Assembly (NCBI RefSeq): GCF_004346845.1
Contig: NZ_SMGI01000004.1
Span: forward strand, 244,511-308,510
Direction: 5' to 3'
Source of the DNA: Winogradskyella wandonensis
GTDB lineage: Bacteria; Bacteroidota; Bacteroidia; Flavobacteriales; Flavobacteriaceae
Length of the DNA: 64,000 bases
Under the pieces are notes generated by a model. It worked only from the letters and a program-made list of their open reading frames with translations, was not told where the DNA came from and did no database searches. The position numbers and the translations under genes were made by a program. Below, in pieces: positions 61,844 through 64,000 of the stretch (the stretch's first letter is position 1; the number at the start of each line of letters is the position of its first letter).

Positions 61844-63817
61844 ATGATAAGATATTTTTTATTGTTAGTCGCTATGCTTTCTGTGATTGGTGTTCATTCT
61901 CAGGTAAAGACAAAGCAAGAACAAAAGAAAAAGCCCGTAATAGTTACAGACACCACTACTGTAAATAAGAGTAAATCGAATATATCTAGTTCTTTATCAG
62001 GAGAGGCTTTAATATTCGACTACAAAATTATCTCAAGAAACAACGACACTACATTTGTAGATACTACCTTAACAATTAAAAAAGAGTATAGGTATAATTA
62101 TCTACGAAAGGATAACTTTAATCTTATGCAGTTTGCAAACACAGGGCAAACATACAACACCCTTAGTTTTGACAATGCATCAGATAATATAGTTCCAAAA
62201 TTTGCTGCACAAGCACGACATTTTAATTATATGGATGTCGATGATATTAAATACTATCATGTTCCTACACCGTTAACCGATTTATATTTCAAAACTGTTT
62301 TTTCTCAAGGTCAGACGTTAGATGCTTTTTTTACTGTAAACACCTCGAGGCAATTTAATTTTTCAATTGCATACAAGGGATTAAGGTCTTTAGGGAATTA
62401 TCAAAATGCGTTAACAAGTACCGGTAATTTTAGATTCACTACAAATTATCAAACGAGGAATGGACGCTATAAAATGCGAGGACATATCGTCATGCAAGAC
62501 TTGTTAAATCAAGAAAATGGTGGTCTGACAGACGAGGATATTCAGCGCTTTATTAATGACGAGGAAGAAATCCAAGACCGTTCGGTGTTTGATCCTAATT
62601 TCGAAAATGCAGAAAATAATCTAGAAGGAAAGCGATTTCATCTCGAGCAGTCTTACGATATCCTTTCAAAAAAAGATAGTATAAAAGATTACAAGCTATC
62701 GTTGGTAAATACCGTATCCTTCGAAGATAAGTTTTACGAATACAACCAGTCCGCGGCAGTAAATAGTTTTTTTGGAGATTCTTTTACTAATACAATAGAA
62801 GATAGAGTAACCCTTGAAGATTTTTATTCAGATCTGGGGCTAACCTTTCAGAATACGGTATTAGGAAAAATAGCTTTTAAAATTAACTATACAAATATCA
62901 ATTACGGCTACAACAGCCTAGTGTCTTTAAATAATCAATTAATTACTAATAGAATTAAAGAAGATTTTTTTGGTTTTAACGGTTCATATAAAAACCAAAT
63001 AGGAAAATTTAATGTTTCTGGAAGTGTAGGAGCCAACCTGTCAGATAGAATAAAAGGCAATTTTTTGGACGCTAATTTTTCTTACGAGTTTTCTAAGAAT
63101 CTTAGTTTTTTCGGAAAATTAAATATAAATAATAGCTTACCAAACTATAATCATCTCTTATATCAGAGCGGATACGCAAATTATAACTGGGATAATCAAA
63201 ACAATTTCGATACTGTAAAATCTCAACAATTATCTTTCGGCATCCAGTCAGAAAAATATCTTAATGCTCATGTCGATATTTCTAATATAGATAATTATAC
63301 GTTTTTTAATCTTGAATCTCAGCAAGACGGTGTTAAGATTATAAAACCAATACAGTACAATAGTTCAATTCAATATCTTAGAGTAAAAGTTCAAAAAGAA
63401 ATTCGTTTAGGAAAATTCGCCTTGGATAATACCATAATGTATCAGAATGTGACAAGCGATACTGATGTACTGAACGTTCCTTCGTTAATAACCAGAAATA
63501 CATTTTACTACACTGATGAAGTTTTTAAAAAAGCACTTAAGTTTCAAACGGGTGTAATTTTTAATTATTTTTCAGAGTATAATGCAAACGGTTACGACCC
63601 TTTATTAGCAGAATTTTATACTCAAAATGAAATAAAGATTGGAGGTTTTCCAAGACTAGACTTTTTTATTAACGCAAAAGTTAGACAAACCAGAATTTAT
63701 TTAAAAGCAGAACACTTTAACTCATCATTTACTGGTAGAGATTATTTTTCTGCACCCAACTATCCTTACAGAGACTTTACAGTTCGTTTCGGTTTGGTTT
63801 GGAATTTCTTTTTATAA
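61844..63817 (+). CDS. Putative porin (flavobacterial beta-barrel family)
   Basis: The 657-residue protein has a signal peptide (FLLLVAMLSVIGVHSQ) and a Thr/Lys-rich linker, then a beta-barrel: amphipathic stretches ending in aromatic residues, such as KIAFKINYTNINYGYNS, KFNVSGSVGANLSD and a C-terminal FTVRFGLVWNFFL, which ends with the Phe typical of outer-membrane proteins. It matches the group annotated as putative porin in flavobacteria, near 650 residues. A near-consensus promoter (TACCTTTA, 61818-61825) precedes it. Substrate is unknown. Confidence 0.82.
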   Translation: MIRYFLLLVAMLSVIGVHSQVKTKQEQKKKPVIVTDTTTVNKSKSNISSSLSGEALIFDYKIISRNNDTTFVDTTLTIKKEYRYNYLRKDNFNLMQFANTGQTYNTLSFDNASDNIVPKFAAQARHFNYMDVDDIKYYHVPTPLTDLYFKTVFSQGQTLDAFFTVNTSRQFNFSIAYKGLRSLGNYQNALTSTGNFRFTTNYQTRNGRYKMRGHIVMQDLLNQENGGLTDEDIQRFINDEEEIQDRSVFDPNFENAENNLEGKRFHLEQSYDILSKKDSIKDYKLSLVNTVSFEDKFYEYNQSAAVNSFFGDSFTNTIEDRVTLEDFYSDLGLTFQNTVLGKIAFKINYTNINYGYNSLVSLNNQLITNRIKEDFFGFNGSYKNQIGKFNVSGSVGANLSDRIKGNFLDANFSYEFSKNLSFFGKLNINNSLPNYNHLLYQSGYANYNWDNQNNFDTVKSQQLSFGIQSEKYLNAHVDISNIDNYTFFNLESQQDGVKIIKPIQYNSSIQYLRVKVQKEIRLGKFALDNTIMYQNVTSDTDVLNVPSLITRNTFYYTDEVFKKALKFQTGVIFNYFSEYNANGYDPLLAEFYTQNEIKIGGFPRLDFFINAKVRQTRIYLKAEHFNSSFTGRDYFSAPNYPYRDFTVRFGLVWNFFL

Positions 63818-63821
63818 TTTT

Positions 63822-63930
63822 GGCGTTACCTCGCTTTCAGCGGGTCAGGCTTTCCGTTCCAAGTCCTCGCGAGTCTACCAAAAGGATTTGGTAGACTTAC
63901 TGTGTGCTATCCACTACAATCCCTAACGCG
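63822..63930. repeat. 109-base hairpin repeat element of flavobacterial type
   Basis: GCGTTA (63823-63828) and TAACGC (63924-63929) are complementary ends. Inside is GTCTACCAAA-AGGA-TTTGGTAGAC (63873-63896), a perfect 10-base stem. GGGTCAGGCTTTCCGTTCC and CACTACAATCCCTAACGCG match a motif pair that I recall from intergenic repeats in Flavobacteriia. It is more GC-rich than its surroundings. The remaining bases (63931-64000) are AT-rich with no gene. Confidence 0.65.
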
Positions 63931-64000
63931 GGCTTAATCATTAATCAGTTTATTAAACGGAAGTTTAGGTCAATGAGTTAACATAAGGCAAATTTTAATT

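Noticed and set aside
1..64000. CRISPR arrays, tRNA, rRNA, insertion sequences or prophage genes
   Set aside because: No regularly spaced repeats, cloverleaf-like sequences, rRNA stretches or transposase/integrase proteins were recognised on either strand by eye. A tRNAscan or Infernal run would be decisive.

Overview
The window is AT-rich chromosome from a bacterium of the Flavobacteriaceae (Bacteroidota), probably marine. The evidence is the gliding genes gldB and gldC beside nadE, a SusC/SusD pair, a type IX secretion C-terminal sorting domain, several flavobacterial lipoprotein families, frequent TTG/GTG starts, and Bacteroidota promoters of the TAnnTTTG type just upstream of genes. No rRNA, tRNA, CRISPR array, prophage, transposase or integrase gene was seen. 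No stretch over 300 bases lacks a gene.

Layout. 1-9.5 kb is housekeeping: a cut-off UbiA prenyltransferase, a nitrilase, an RsuA/RluB-type protein, DUF2200, a PqqB-like metallo-hydrolase lipoprotein, dnaG, a NarL-type response regulator, nadE divergent from gldB-gldC, and a DUF4230 protein. 9.5-11.6 kb (minus strand) holds an aromatic amino acid hydroxylase and a rhodanese. 11.7-24.7 kb is the phenylacetate catabolic cluster: a TetR regulator, paaE-A-B-C-D (ring epoxidase), paaG, an inserted threonine/serine dehydratase, paaH, paaI, paaJ, paaZ with an extra C-terminal domain, an enoyl-CoA hydratase relative, and paaY. An 18-bp perfect palindrome just downstream of a consensus promoter before paaE is the likely TetR operator. 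The phenylacetate-CoA ligase gene paaK is not in the window.

24.7-29.8 kb has an Lrp/AsnC regulator facing a branched-chain amino acid set: E2, aminotransferase and fused E1 of branched-chain 2-oxo acid dehydrogenase. This set could supply starters for the iso-branched fatty acids typical of the group. 29.9-35.9 kb has a bestrophin, a cold-shock protein, a SulP anion transporter, a DUF4136 lipoprotein, and hutU preceded by a 53-residue DUF5522 gene. 36-39.4 kb is a compact operon: a small HExxH membrane protein, an ACC-deaminase-like enzyme, a glucosaminidase-LysM lipoprotein and hemL. 39.4-54.3 kb mixes tandem hydrolases, a large zinc metalloprotease, lysS, a thioredoxin-like lipoprotein, a membrane LuxR regulator, a YqaE/Pmp3 peptide, lipB, a NdpA-type nucleoid protein and rnhB. 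54.5-63.8 kb is envelope-directed: SusC, SusD, a surface lipoprotein, a secreted FG-GAP/UnbV protein and a porin-like protein.

The most interesting signals are a repeat family present as intergenic hairpins and also, in frame, inside the E2 interdomain linker; the PaaZ C-terminal fusion; loss of canonical active-site or metal-binding residues in three core proteins (RsuA-type synthase, DnaG zinc site, response regulator receiver); and a GC-rich 109-bp hairpin element at the right edge. No clearly new defence or mobile system was found.
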